From positions 186,001 through 250,000 of the forward strand of contig JAUILN010000002.1 in assembly GCA_030432695.1 (NCBI GenBank): DNA of 64,000 nucleotides. Reading direction: 5' to 3'. Positions within the stretch are counted from its first letter, which is position 1. Each line of letters begins with the position of its first letter. This DNA comes from a bacterium. GTDB taxonomy: Bacteria; Planctomycetota; UBA1135; UBA2386. A program made the translations under genes and the position numbers. The notes beneath the pieces are model-generated. The model worked only from the letters and a program-made list of their open reading frames with translations, was not told where the DNA came from and made no database searches. Shown one piece after another: positions 35,393-44,106 of this stretch.

Positions 35393-36583
35393 TCAGCGCG
35401 ACTCGGGGATCCGCCAGGACTGCTCGCCAAGCCAGACCTCCAGCTCGGCCGGCTCGATCCGGTAGCCCGGCACTCCGGCGGCCGCCGGGCGCGCCGCCGG
35501 CCAGCCTCCGGTCCGCTGGCGGTGCTCCAGAGCTTCGGCCCCGGCTGACGTCACCGCCCAGACCGCGTGCTGTTCCTCCTCCGCGGCGAGGAGGTGACCC
35601 GCCTGGAACACCAACAGACCGAAGAGTTCACCCTTGTCGTCGGCGGTCTGCCGCACCCGCTCGTCGACCGCCTGCACCCCCGGCAAGTCCCTGGACCGAA
35701 GCAACGGGATCACCTCGGCGACGTGGGCATACAGGTGCGGCACCCCACGCCGCAGCCACAGCCACGCCAACCAGCCGTCGCCGTCGGGCAGGACTCCGCC
35801 GGCCCCACCGGTCGGCGCGGCCCCCTGCTCGAACAGTTCCTCGACCCGCGCGATCAGAACCGCCTGCGGATAGGTGGCCCGCAACGCAGCGTCTTCGACC
35901 GGACCGGCCCCGAGCCGGTCGAGCAGCGCGACGGCCCGGTCCGGCGCGCGCAGCAGGGTCGCACGGATCCGGGTCGCGACCTGCCGCGCATGCATCACGC
36001 GCTCCATCTGCGCCAGCGTGTTCGGAATCGCCGCGAGGACTTCGACCAGATCCAGGACCCCCGCCCAGGCGGTGACCACCTCGTCGACCGCTGCGCCCTC
36101 CAGCTCGAGCCGCTCGGCATCCCACATCGCCAACTGGAGCAACCCGCGCAGGCCGACCTGGTAGGCGTGGTCGGTGCCGAGCGGATCGAGCGGGAAGGGC
36201 ACGCGGCGGCCAGGTTCGCGGAGCGCCTCGCGCGCGGCCTCCAGGAGATCACGATGGCGGCCGAGGTATTCGAGCTGGGCTTCGTTCGGCGTCTCTTCGG
36301 CACCGGGGTCGAGCGGACCGTCGGGCCAGTCGGAGTTCCTCAGCGCCGTAGCCCGCGCCACCAGCTCGTCGATCGCCAGCGGTGCAGAGCGCTCCGGGCC
36401 GAGCGTCTCGAGATAGGACGCCTGCAGCCCCTCGACCGACAGCGGGACCCCCAGCTCCGCGACCCGTGTGCGTTCGGCTGCGATCCGCGCGGACAGCGAG
36501 CGCGACCACAAGATGCCGCCGGCGAGCAGCGCGCCGAGCAGCACCACCATGCCGAGGAGGACGAACCAGGTCGTGCGTCTCAT
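35393..36583 (-). CDS. Membrane-anchored protein of unknown function
   Basis: A 396-residue protein with one N-terminal transmembrane helix (residues about 5-27, WFVLLGMVVLLGALLAGGIL) and an extracytoplasmic, mostly alpha-helical remainder rich in Leu, Ala, Glu and Arg. I recognise no domain. A segment near the end (QRTGGWPAARPAAAG then YRIEPAELEVWLG) is reminiscent of hypothetical planctomycete proteins. It follows the sulfatase gene by 40 bases on the same strand and may be the last gene of the kinase-sigma-sulfatase operon. A histidine kinase gene follows after about 85 bases. Confidence 0.75.
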   Translation of the reverse strand: MRRTTWFVLLGMVVLLGALLAGGILWSRSLSARIAAERTRVAELGVPLSVEGLQASYLETLGPERSAPLAIDELVARATALRNSDWPDGPLDPGAEETPNEAQLEYLGRHRDLLEAAREALREPGRRVPFPLDPLGTDHAYQVGLRGLLQLAMWDAERLELEGAAVDEVVTAWAGVLDLVEVLAAIPNTLAQMERVMHARQVATRIRATLLRAPDRAVALLDRLGAGPVEDAALRATYPQAVLIARVEELFEQGAAPTGGAGGVLPDGDGWLAWLWLRRGVPHLYAHVAEVIPLLRSRDLPGVQAVDERVRQTADDKGELFGLLVFQAGHLLAAEEEQHAVWAVTSAGAEALEHRQRTGGWPAARPAAAGVPGYRIEPAELEVWLGEQSWRIPESR

Positions 36584-36623
36584 GCCGCGCCTTCTCGGAC
36601 CCGCTCCACGTTGTTCAAGGAGA

Positions 36624-38129
36624 TCACCGATCCGTCGACGGATTGCGCTCGGGCATCCGCGCCGCCACTCCCAGCCGCCAGCCGCGCAGCTCGGCGTGCA
36701 GGGTACGGACCAGTTCCGGGTGATCCGCGGTCAGGTCCCGCGACTCGCCGATGTCGCGCTCCAGGTCGTAGAGCTCCAGTCGACCGTCGACATGGTGCTC
36801 GATCAGCTTCCAGCGCCCCTTGCGGATCGCCGACGCCATGCCGCCACCCTGGTTACCCCAGTGCGGGTAGTGCCAGAACAGCGAACGCGTAGGGTCACCC
36901 TCCTCACCGCGCAGCAGCGGCAGCAGACTCCTGCCGTCGAGGTGCTGCTCGGGCCGGGGTTCCTGCCCGGTCGCCGCCAGGATCGTCGGATAGAAGTCGG
37001 TCGAGATGATCGGCGTGTCGCACAGTGATCCCGGCGCGGTGACTCCCGGCAGCCGCACGAAGCAGGGTTCACGGATCCCGCCCTCGTAGATCCAGCCCTT
37101 GCCGGCCCGCAGCGGCAGGTTGCTGGTCGGATGACCTTCCGACGTCGACAGCCCGCCGTTGTCGGAGAAGAACACCACCAGCGTGTCGTCGGCCAGGTCG
37201 AGCGCGTCGAGCGCATCGAGGATCCGGCCCACGCTGCGGTCGACCGCCTCGACCATCGCCGCGTAGACGGCGTGCTCCTGCACCAACCGCACCTTGCGCG
37301 CCCCCTCCTGGCCCCACAGCGGACCGTCGATCTGCAGCTCTTGCTGCCTGGCGCGGTAGCGCTCCACCACCTCCGGCTCGGCCTGCAGCGGCGTGTGCAC
37401 GTTGTAGTAGGCGAGGTAGAGCAGGAACGGCTCGGCCGCGCCCCCGCCCGCGCGACTCTGCAGCCAACCGATCGCCTCGTCGGTCAGTCGATTGGTCAGG
37501 TACTCACCATCCGGGCCGTCCGCGAGGTTGGGATTCTGGTACGGACTGAAGTAGCTCTTCGGATGTCCGGCGTGGAACCCGCCGACGTTGACGTCGAAGC
37601 CCTGGTCGGTCGGCCAGAACCCCTCGCCGCCGAGATGCCACTTGCCGCCGAACCACGTCCCGTAGCCCGCCTCGCGCAGCGCCTCGGCGATCGTCACTTC
37701 CTCGAGCGCCAGCCGATCCACGTAAGGAGCAGGAAACAGCGGCCGGTCGCGCCAGCCCTTCATCTCCTTGGCACGCTCCGGCTGCGGGGCACCGAAGTAA
37801 TCGGTGGTGGCGAGCCGCGCGGGGTACTTGCCCGAGACGATGCTCGCGCGGGTCGGACTGCACACCGGGCACGCCGCGTAGGCCTGCGTGAAGGTCATGC
37901 CGGAGTCCGCCAACCGCTGCACGTTCGGGGTCCGGTAGAACGTGTCGGGGTTGTTCGGCGAGACGTCGGCCCAGCCGAGGTCGTCGACGAGGAAGAACAC
38001 GACGTTGGTCGGCGTACCGTCGACGGCGGCTTCCGACTGACTCCGAGGAGCCGCGACGAGCATCACGGCGACCGCGCCCTGGAAGAGTGCGGGGAGGAGT
38101 GCAGGAAGGAGTGCAGGGAGACGAACCAT
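36624..38129 (-). CDS. Exported Cys-type sulfatase
   Basis: A 501-residue member of the sulfatase family (alkaline-phosphatase superfamily). The signal peptide is at residues 1-29. The formylglycine site is C90 in CPVCSPTRASIVSGK, matching C-x-P-x-R. The calcium ligands Asp49 and Asp50 are in NVVFFLVDDLGWAD, and a late metal site is in VVFFSDNGGLS. The protein is likely activated by a formylglycine-generating enzyme encoded elsewhere. The substrate is probably a sulfated polysaccharide, but the exact ester cannot be told. It starts 29 bases after the ECF sigma gene, so it may be regulated with the kinase and sigma factor upstream. Confidence 0.93.
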   Translation of the reverse strand: MVRLPALLPALLPALFQGAVAVMLVAAPRSQSEAAVDGTPTNVVFFLVDDLGWADVSPNNPDTFYRTPNVQRLADSGMTFTQAYAACPVCSPTRASIVSGKYPARLATTDYFGAPQPERAKEMKGWRDRPLFPAPYVDRLALEEVTIAEALREAGYGTWFGGKWHLGGEGFWPTDQGFDVNVGGFHAGHPKSYFSPYQNPNLADGPDGEYLTNRLTDEAIGWLQSRAGGGAAEPFLLYLAYYNVHTPLQAEPEVVERYRARQQELQIDGPLWGQEGARKVRLVQEHAVYAAMVEAVDRSVGRILDALDALDLADDTLVVFFSDNGGLSTSEGHPTSNLPLRAGKGWIYEGGIREPCFVRLPGVTAPGSLCDTPIISTDFYPTILAATGQEPRPEQHLDGRSLLPLLRGEEGDPTRSLFWHYPHWGNQGGGMASAIRKGRWKLIEHHVDGRLELYDLERDIGESRDLTADHPELVRTLHAELRGWRLGVAARMPERNPSTDR

Positions 38130-38158
38130 CGAGGGCGAGCGTAGCGCCCCGCACGGTG

Positions 38159-38734
38159 TCAGTCTGCCGACCCCATCACGTCGTGGAGGAAGGCGCGCGC
38201 GAATGCCAGGTCGCGTTTGACGGTCGGTTCGGAGACGCCGAGCACCTCGGCGGTCTGGGCGGTGTCGAGACCGACGAAGAACCGCAGTTCGACGGCTCTC
38301 GCGCTGCGCTCGTCCTCGACCGCCAGCGACCGCAGCGCATCGTCCAGCTCCACCAGGCCGAGGCTCGGGTCCGGACTGGCGATCTCGAGATCGGCGAAGG
38401 TCACCGAGCGGGCTCGCGCGCCACCTCCGCGCTTCTCGGCGGCCCGAGCGCGCGCGTGGTCGACGAGGACCCGCCGCATCGCTTCGGCCACGACTCCGAA
38501 GAAGTGCACCGAGTCGCGGAGTTCACCGGGCGGAGAACCCACCAGACGCACCCAGGCCTCGTGGACCAGGGCGGTCGGCTGCAACGTGTGGCCGGCGCGC
38601 TCCCGGACCAGCTGCCCTCGCGCGATGTCGCGCATCCGCTCGTAGACCAGCGGCAGCAGCTCCGCACGGACGCACGGATCGCCTCCGCTCTCCAGCGCCG
38701 ACAGCAGCCGGGTGATCTGCGGGTCGCCAGTCAT
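38159..38734 (-). CDS. ECF sigma factor of the Ser/Thr-kinase-associated type
   Basis: A 191-residue sigma factor of the TIGR02999 type common in Planctomycetes and Acidobacteria. Landmarks are the N-terminal LLPLVYERMRDIARGQL, the diagnostic TLQPTALVHEAWVRL, then FFGVVAEAMRRVLVDHARAR. Region 4 is ARAVELRFFVGLDTAQTAEVLGVSEPTVKRDLAFARAFL. It overlaps the upstream Ser/Thr kinase gene by 4 bases (ATGA). In this family the sigma factor is often encoded with a Pkn2-type kinase, and phosphorylation is thought to control activity. The sulfatase gene following by 29 bases is a possible target or operon member. Confidence 0.93.
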   Translation of the reverse strand: MTGDPQITRLLSALESGGDPCVRAELLPLVYERMRDIARGQLVRERAGHTLQPTALVHEAWVRLVGSPPGELRDSVHFFGVVAEAMRRVLVDHARARAAEKRGGGARARSVTFADLEIASPDPSLGLVELDDALRSLAVEDERSARAVELRFFVGLDTAQTAEVLGVSEPTVKRDLAFARAFLHDVMGSAD

Positions 38735-41514
38735 CGCGACTCCCTGGCCTCCTGGAGTTCCGCGGCGTAGCGGGCCTCGCGCTCGGAGTCGCCGGCCTCC
38801 TGCGCTGTGAGTGCCAGCGCGTCGAGCAGACCGACGATCATCGTCATCGGAGCCCTACCGGCGCGCGCGGCATCGAGCGCAGTTTCCAGTGCCTGGAGCG
38901 CTTCCTCCGACCGACCCGCGTCGGCGAGCGCCCCGGCCCGGCAACCCTCGGCCTGGATCGTCAGCCAATGGCCGGGTCCGTAGATCTGGGCCCGCGACTT
39001 GGCCACCGTGCCGAACTGCCGCACGGCTTCGTCGTGACGACCGGCGAGCAGCGCACCCTGCGCCGCCGAGAACAGCGCGTTCACGTAGCCGGGATGCTGC
39101 TCCCCCTGCAGCGCGCGCCGCTGGCGCAGTCCCTCCTGCAGGTGGGGCTCGGCCCGCTCCACCTCGCGAAGACTCAGCAGGGTCATGCCGACCTCCGTCT
39201 CGCTCGCCGCGATCTGGATGTGCTGGTCTGCGAACAGTTCGCGACGCATGGTCAGCGCGCGCTCGAGCTGGACCAGACTCTCCTCGTGACGGCCCAGATA
39301 GCGCAGGCAGATACCGTACTCGTGGCAGCAGATCGCGAGGTCCTCGCCACCGTCAGGCGCACTGGCCTCGAAGGCCTGCATCGCCTGCCGGAACGGCGCT
39401 TCCGCGGCCGCGGCCTGACCGTCGTCGCGCAGCGTGCACGCGAGCACATCGAGGGTGCGCGCCAGCCGCGGATGGTCGGCTCCCAGGACCTGCTCGCGGA
39501 TCGCCACCGCTTCGCGGAGCAGGCCGATGGCGGTTCCGGGCTCGCCGAGTGCCGACCGCGCAACCGCCAGCTCGTGCAGCGCGGAGGCGACATCGTCGTG
39601 CGCGTCCGGATGCAGCGCGCGGGTCCGGCGCAGCACCTCCTCGAGGTGCGGGATCCCGGCAGCGAGTCGCCCAGCGCGCTGCTCCAACCGGCCGCGATCG
39701 CGCACCAGATCGAGCTCGATCCGTCCGCGATGCATCGGGTCGCAGCCACCCAGGTCGACCGCAGCCGCGCGCTCGAGATGCGCGAACGCGTCGTCGAGAT
39801 GATTCTCCCGCGCGGCGATGCCACTGCGCAGCGCGTGACCGCGGGCCTGCAGCCAGCGATCGCGCGGCGGTAGATCGACCAGGGCCAGTGCGTTGCGATC
39901 CAGCAGTTCGCGCGCGGCGTCGAAGTCGCGGCGTTGCACGTGCAGCGTGGCCAGGCTGTAGCGCGCCGAACAGGCGGCAGTCGAATCCGTGCCGAGCGAG
40001 CTGGCGCCGAGCTCCAGCGCGAGGCGCGCGTGCCGCTCGGCCCGATCGTGGATCTCCGCGGCCAGGAACGCGTCGGCGAGCGCAAGGTGGACCCGGCTCG
40101 CCACCGCTGGCTGATCGGCGAGCAGTGCGTCGACCTGGCGGGCGGCGAGATCGAGCGCGTCCAGGATCGACGCCTTGGGCCCGAGCACCCGGGGATTGGC
40201 CGCCGACAGCACGCCACCGAGGAAGTCGGCGGTCCGTCCCGCCTCCAGCGCGAGGTCCTCGGCCAGATCGCGGGCCGCGCTCACCTCGGCGAGCAGACCG
40301 GTCGCACGGGACTCGGCTTCCAGCGCAGCATCGCGTTCGCGCAGCGCCCAGACCGTTCCGCCGAGCGACGCCGCGACGACCCCGACCACCGCAGCGACCG
40401 CCATTCGATGACGCCGCGCGAACCGGCCGACCCGGTAGGTCGCGCTGGCCGGCCGCGCGAGCACCGGCTCGTCGGCAAGGTGGCGCCGCAGGTCGGCGGC
40501 GAACTCGTTGGCGCTGGCGTAGCGACGCGCGGGCTCCTTGCTCAGCGCCTTCTCGAGGATGGTCTCCAGGTCGCCGCGCAGCGCGCCGACCAGCGCACCC
40601 GCCCGCCGCGGCTCGGTCTCCCGGATCGCCTCCAGAGCCTTCGGGAACGACAGCCCGTCGAGGTCGATCGGCGGTCGACCGACCCAGAACTCGTATGCCA
40701 GCGCGCCGAGGGCGTACACATCGGTGCGGGTATCGATCCCGCGCGGATCACCGACCGCCTGCTCCGGACTCATCGCGCCGAGCGTCCCGAGCAACTGCCC
40801 TTCCATGGTCATCGCCCGCGACTCGCCCTCGGACCTCTCCGCCATCCGCGCGATGCCGAAGTCGACGACCCGCGGTCGTGGCCGTCCGTCGACGCACTCG
40901 ACCAGGATATTGGCCGGCTTCAGGTCCCGATGGATCACGCCCTGCTGGTGGGCGTGGGCCATCGCCTCGGCGATGTCGAGCACCAGCCCGATCCGCTCGC
41001 GCAGGCTCGGCCGCTCCTCCGCCGCGAACCGGCCGAGTTCACGACCGTCGACGAACTCCATCACCAGGTAGGGCTGCGGCCCGTAGCCCAGATCGACCTC
41101 GCCGGCACCGTGGACCGCCGCGATGCCGGGATGGTGCAGTCGCCCCAGGACCTCCGCCTCCAGCTCGAAGCGGCGCCGCATCGACTCGCCGATCAAGCCG
41201 GGCTGCAGGAGCTTCAGCGCGACGCGACGCTCCGGGCGTTCCTGGGTCGCGGCGAATACCGCCCCCATGCCGCCGACCGCCAGCAGATGCTCGACGCGGC
41301 AACCACCGATCGAGCGCCCTACCAGCACTGCGGCGGCCAGGCCCGGCGACGCGATCGGTTCGTCGAGCCAGTCCGACCCGCCCTGCTCCACCGCCAGCAG
41401 GCGCACGATCCGGCTCCGGAGATCCGCGTCTTCACAGCGCTCGGCGAGCCAGTCCGTCCGGAGGTGGTCCGGCACCTCGAGGGCGCCGAGGTAGAGCTCC
41501 TTCAGTCGCGACAT
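38731..41514 (-). CDS. Transmembrane Ser/Thr protein kinase with TPR-like sensor region
   Basis: A 927-residue kinase from the ATG opening MSRLKELYLGAL; a longer open frame upstream has no kinase-like sequence. The kinase domain runs from about residue 70 to 345. It has a Gly-loop GGMGAVFAAT, Lys101 in VALKLL, catalytic Asp197 in IHRDLKPANI and the DFG Asp218. The activation segment reads GTLGAMSPEQ, slightly off the usual GTxxYMSPEQ. One transmembrane helix lies at 371-391 (MAVAAVVGVVAASLGGTVWAL). The roughly 530-residue C-terminal part is a chain of TPR-like helical repeats, some with recognisable signatures (ARTLDVLACTLRDDGQAAAAE). It is translationally coupled to the ECF sigma gene, making kinase control of the sigma factor likely. 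Confidence 0.94.
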   Translation of the reverse strand: MSRLKELYLGALEVPDHLRTDWLAERCEDADLRSRIVRLLAVEQGGSDWLDEPIASPGLAAAVLVGRSIGGCRVEHLLAVGGMGAVFAATQERPERRVALKLLQPGLIGESMRRRFELEAEVLGRLHHPGIAAVHGAGEVDLGYGPQPYLVMEFVDGRELGRFAAEERPSLRERIGLVLDIAEAMAHAHQQGVIHRDLKPANILVECVDGRPRPRVVDFGIARMAERSEGESRAMTMEGQLLGTLGAMSPEQAVGDPRGIDTRTDVYALGALAYEFWVGRPPIDLDGLSFPKALEAIRETEPRRAGALVGALRGDLETILEKALSKEPARRYASANEFAADLRRHLADEPVLARPASATYRVGRFARRHRMAVAAVVGVVAASLGGTVWALRERDAALEAESRATGLLAEVSAARDLAEDLALEAGRTADFLGGVLSAANPRVLGPKASILDALDLAARQVDALLADQPAVASRVHLALADAFLAAEIHDRAERHARLALELGASSLGTDSTAACSARYSLATLHVQRRDFDAARELLDRNALALVDLPPRDRWLQARGHALRSGIAARENHLDDAFAHLERAAAVDLGGCDPMHRGRIELDLVRDRGRLEQRAGRLAAGIPHLEEVLRRTRALHPDAHDDVASALHELAVARSALGEPGTAIGLLREAVAIREQVLGADHPRLARTLDVLACTLRDDGQAAAAEAPFRQAMQAFEASAPDGGEDLAICCHEYGICLRYLGRHEESLVQLERALTMRRELFADQHIQIAASETEVGMTLLSLREVERAEPHLQEGLRQRRALQGEQHPGYVNALFSAAQGALLAGRHDEAVRQFGTVAKSRAQIYGPGHWLTIQAEGCRAGALADAGRSEEALQALETALDAARAGRAPMTMIVGLLDALALTAQEAGDSEREARYAAELQEARESR

Positions 41515-41645
41515 CGCGCCCCGAGGATACCGCGTGATCTTCGTCCCGGATTCCGGCGCCTCCGGTGATCCCGAGACGACCCGCTTCTCGCCACCGGGGT
41601 CACTGAAGGTGGTCCACGCGGGACCACCCCGACCCGGTCCCGAAG

Positions 41646-44042
41646 ATGAAGCGCATCCACTCCCTACCCACACACGCCCTGGCTCTCGGTCTCTCCCTCC
41701 TCTCCGGTCCCCGCGCCCAGGGTCCGGAGGGCCGCATCGTCGTCGCCAGCGAAGGCGCGAGCGAACTCGGCGCGGGTGGTCTGTTCCTGGCCAATCCCAC
41801 CGGTGGCAACCAACGACCGGTCGTCGTCAGCGGCCTCCCTGCCGAGTTGCTCGGAACCCCGTTGGACACGACGCCGAACGGTGCTTCCGCGGTGCTGGTC
41901 CGCCCGAGCGACCAGACGGTGGTGGTCGGCAACTCGGCGGAACCGGGTGGCGAGGTAGCGCTGTTGGCGATCACGCTGAACGGCGCCGCGGCGGCGGTCG
42001 ACGAGCGGATCCTGCTCGGCCACAACACGGCTGGCGGCGCCCGCTCGCGCGGCGTCGAAGAGGTGGCCGAGCTGCCTTCCGGCGAACTGCTCGTGGTGCT
42101 CGACCAGGGCGTGACCGCCGATCCCGGCGGCACCCTGCCCCTGGTCGCAGTACGGATCGACCTGTCGACCAACGGCAACCCCACGGTCAGCGCCTTCCCG
42201 ATCCAGCCCGCCATCGGCACGGCCGACCTGGTCGGCGTGGCGGTCGCCGCCGACCGCGTGCACTTCGCGAAGGTCACCGATCCCGACCTGCCGAGCGCGG
42301 TGACCGAGGTGTTCTCGACGCCGCTCGCTGGCGGCCCACGCACGACGCTCGCCAGTTTCCCCGGCCAGACCGCGACCGGCCTGGACCTCGACGTCGACGG
42401 CTTCGTGGTGGTGAGTTTCGCCACCGAGCTGTTCCGCATCGAACCGACCACCGGTACGAGCACGCGCATCCGCGCCAACCTGCGCGACTGTGAGGCGGTC
42501 GCGTCGCTGGCATTCAACGACCGGATCATGCTGCTGCGTCGCCACACCAGCGGGGCACGCAACCACCGGATCTCCACCCAACGCTCGCGCGCGGCGCGCG
42601 TCGGCTTCACCACGCTGACCGGTGCCACCCCCGGCCTCGGCCATGCTCGCGACCTGTCGTTCGCCGCGGCACCGCCACCGCCACCCCCTCCGCCGCCGCC
42701 CGTCCGACTGCGTGGCAACCCGGGCGGCAACGCGCTGGTCGCCGCCGAGGGCAGCACCGCGGACGGCAACGGTGGTCTGTTCCTGCTCAACCCGACCCGC
42801 TTCGAAGACGGCGCCCTGCCGATCCGTGGGCTGCCGGACGCGCTGCGAGGTCGTCCGCTGGACGGCATCCCCGACGGCGCCAACAGCGTGTTCACGCGGG
42901 CCTCGGACCAGTTGGTGTTCGTCGGCGGCGGCTCCAGCGTGCCGGGTAGCGAGGCGAAGCTGTTCACACTGCGGCTGGACGGCGACCTCGCCACCGTGCT
43001 CAACGAGGCCCGCATCGGCACCCACACCGGCACCTCGCTGTCGCAGTCGGCGCGCATCCAGCAGATCGCCGAACTGCCGGACGGCAACCTGATCCTCGCC
43101 TGCGACGAGATCCTGACCCGGCGGCAGGGCACCCGCGACATCCCGGCGCGCGCCACCCTGGTCGCACCCGACGGCACGCTGATCGGCAACTTCCGCATCG
43201 GCCCGGCCGAACCGATCGGCGACTACACCGGCGTCGCGGTCGATGCCGCGCGCGGTGTCGTCTACTTCGCGATCGTCAACCGCACCGGCTTCGGCCCGAC
43301 CACCACGCTCATCGAGGTCCCGGTCACCGGCGGCGCCTTCCGCCTGTTCAAGCGCCTCGACGACCTGGCCGCCACCGGCCTCGCGATCGACAACCGCGGC
43401 CTGCTGATCGTCGCGACGCTCAGCGACGTCTTCGAGATCGACCCGGTGTCCGGCGCCGAACGCGCGATCCGTACCGACGTGAGCGACATCCAGGGCATCA
43501 CCAACGCCGCCTCCGCCGACCAGCTCGTGCTGCAGTTCGCGCAGAACGGCGACCAGGTGGCGACGATGGCCCAGGGCCAGGTGAATCCGCCGCTCGGCTT
43601 CCTGACCCGCGAAGGCGAGTCGATGGGCCGGCCGCGCGACGTGCAGATCCTGCCGAGCCCGCACGTGGTCGCGGCGGGGACTCCCGGGGCGCGGGCCTAC
43701 GGCTGGGCGGTGCGCCCCAATCCGGGCGGCATGGCGTTCCCCGGCAACCTCGACTTCAGCCTGACCCTCGAAGCCGACGCGCCCGGACCGTTGCCGGCCG
43801 GCGTGCTCCTGCTCGGCCTGGCCCGCAACCCGGTGGTGATCCAGGGCCTCGCACTGGAGGTCGACACCACTACGGCGAGCCTCCTGCCCTTCGCGGGCGC
43901 TCCGACCCAGCGGTCCACCCTGCCGATCCCGATCCCCACCGATCCGCTGCTCATCGACCTGAAGGCGTTCGCGCAGGCGATCCTGGTCGAGGCGGGCGGC
44001 GGCCTCGCGACGTCGGACGCGGTGACGTTCCGCGTGCTGTGA
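41646..44042 (+). CDS. Secreted protein with two homologous halves joined by a poly-Pro linker
   Basis: A 798-residue exported protein with a signal peptide at residues 1-25 (ALALGLSLLSGPRAQG). Two homologous halves of about 330 residues are separated by a run of ten prolines near residue 345. Matching landmarks are GRIVVASEGASELGAGGLFL against NALVAAEGSTADGNGGLFLL, GTPLDTTPNGASAVLVRPSD against GRPLDGIPDGANSVFTRASD, and AELPSGELLVVLD against AELPDGNLILACD. The repeated, Gly-rich beta pattern suggests a propeller-like fold. The last 110 residues resemble the shared exoprotein module (IPTDPLLIDLKAFAQAIL). It is divergent from the Ser/Thr kinase gene. No catalytic motif is seen. Confidence 0.85.
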   Translation: MKRIHSLPTHALALGLSLLSGPRAQGPEGRIVVASEGASELGAGGLFLANPTGGNQRPVVVSGLPAELLGTPLDTTPNGASAVLVRPSDQTVVVGNSAEPGGEVALLAITLNGAAAAVDERILLGHNTAGGARSRGVEEVAELPSGELLVVLDQGVTADPGGTLPLVAVRIDLSTNGNPTVSAFPIQPAIGTADLVGVAVAADRVHFAKVTDPDLPSAVTEVFSTPLAGGPRTTLASFPGQTATGLDLDVDGFVVVSFATELFRIEPTTGTSTRIRANLRDCEAVASLAFNDRIMLLRRHTSGARNHRISTQRSRAARVGFTTLTGATPGLGHARDLSFAAAPPPPPPPPPPVRLRGNPGGNALVAAEGSTADGNGGLFLLNPTRFEDGALPIRGLPDALRGRPLDGIPDGANSVFTRASDQLVFVGGGSSVPGSEAKLFTLRLDGDLATVLNEARIGTHTGTSLSQSARIQQIAELPDGNLILACDEILTRRQGTRDIPARATLVAPDGTLIGNFRIGPAEPIGDYTGVAVDAARGVVYFAIVNRTGFGPTTTLIEVPVTGGAFRLFKRLDDLAATGLAIDNRGLLIVATLSDVFEIDPVSGAERAIRTDVSDIQGITNAASADQLVLQFAQNGDQVATMAQGQVNPPLGFLTREGESMGRPRDVQILPSPHVVAAGTPGARAYGWAVRPNPGGMAFPGNLDFSLTLEADAPGPLPAGVLLLGLARNPVVIQGLALEVDTTTASLLPFAGAPTQRSTLPIPIPTDPLLIDLKAFAQAILVEAGGGLATSDAVTFRVL

Positions 44043-44106
44043 GTCGCGGATTTTCGGAGCCGACGTGATCCCTGGCCCAGGCCGATCCCGCCACTCCGGG
44101 TCAGCC

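Noticed and set aside
38731..38734. Kinase/sigma overlap as a frameshift splitting one gene
   Set aside because: Both proteins are complete and of family-typical length; the ATGA overlap is ordinary translational coupling.
42670..42705. Proline-codon run as a possible phase-variable coding repeat
   Set aside because: The codons are mixed (CCA, CCG, CCC, CCT), so slippage is unlikely; it is best read as a flexible linker between two homologous halves.
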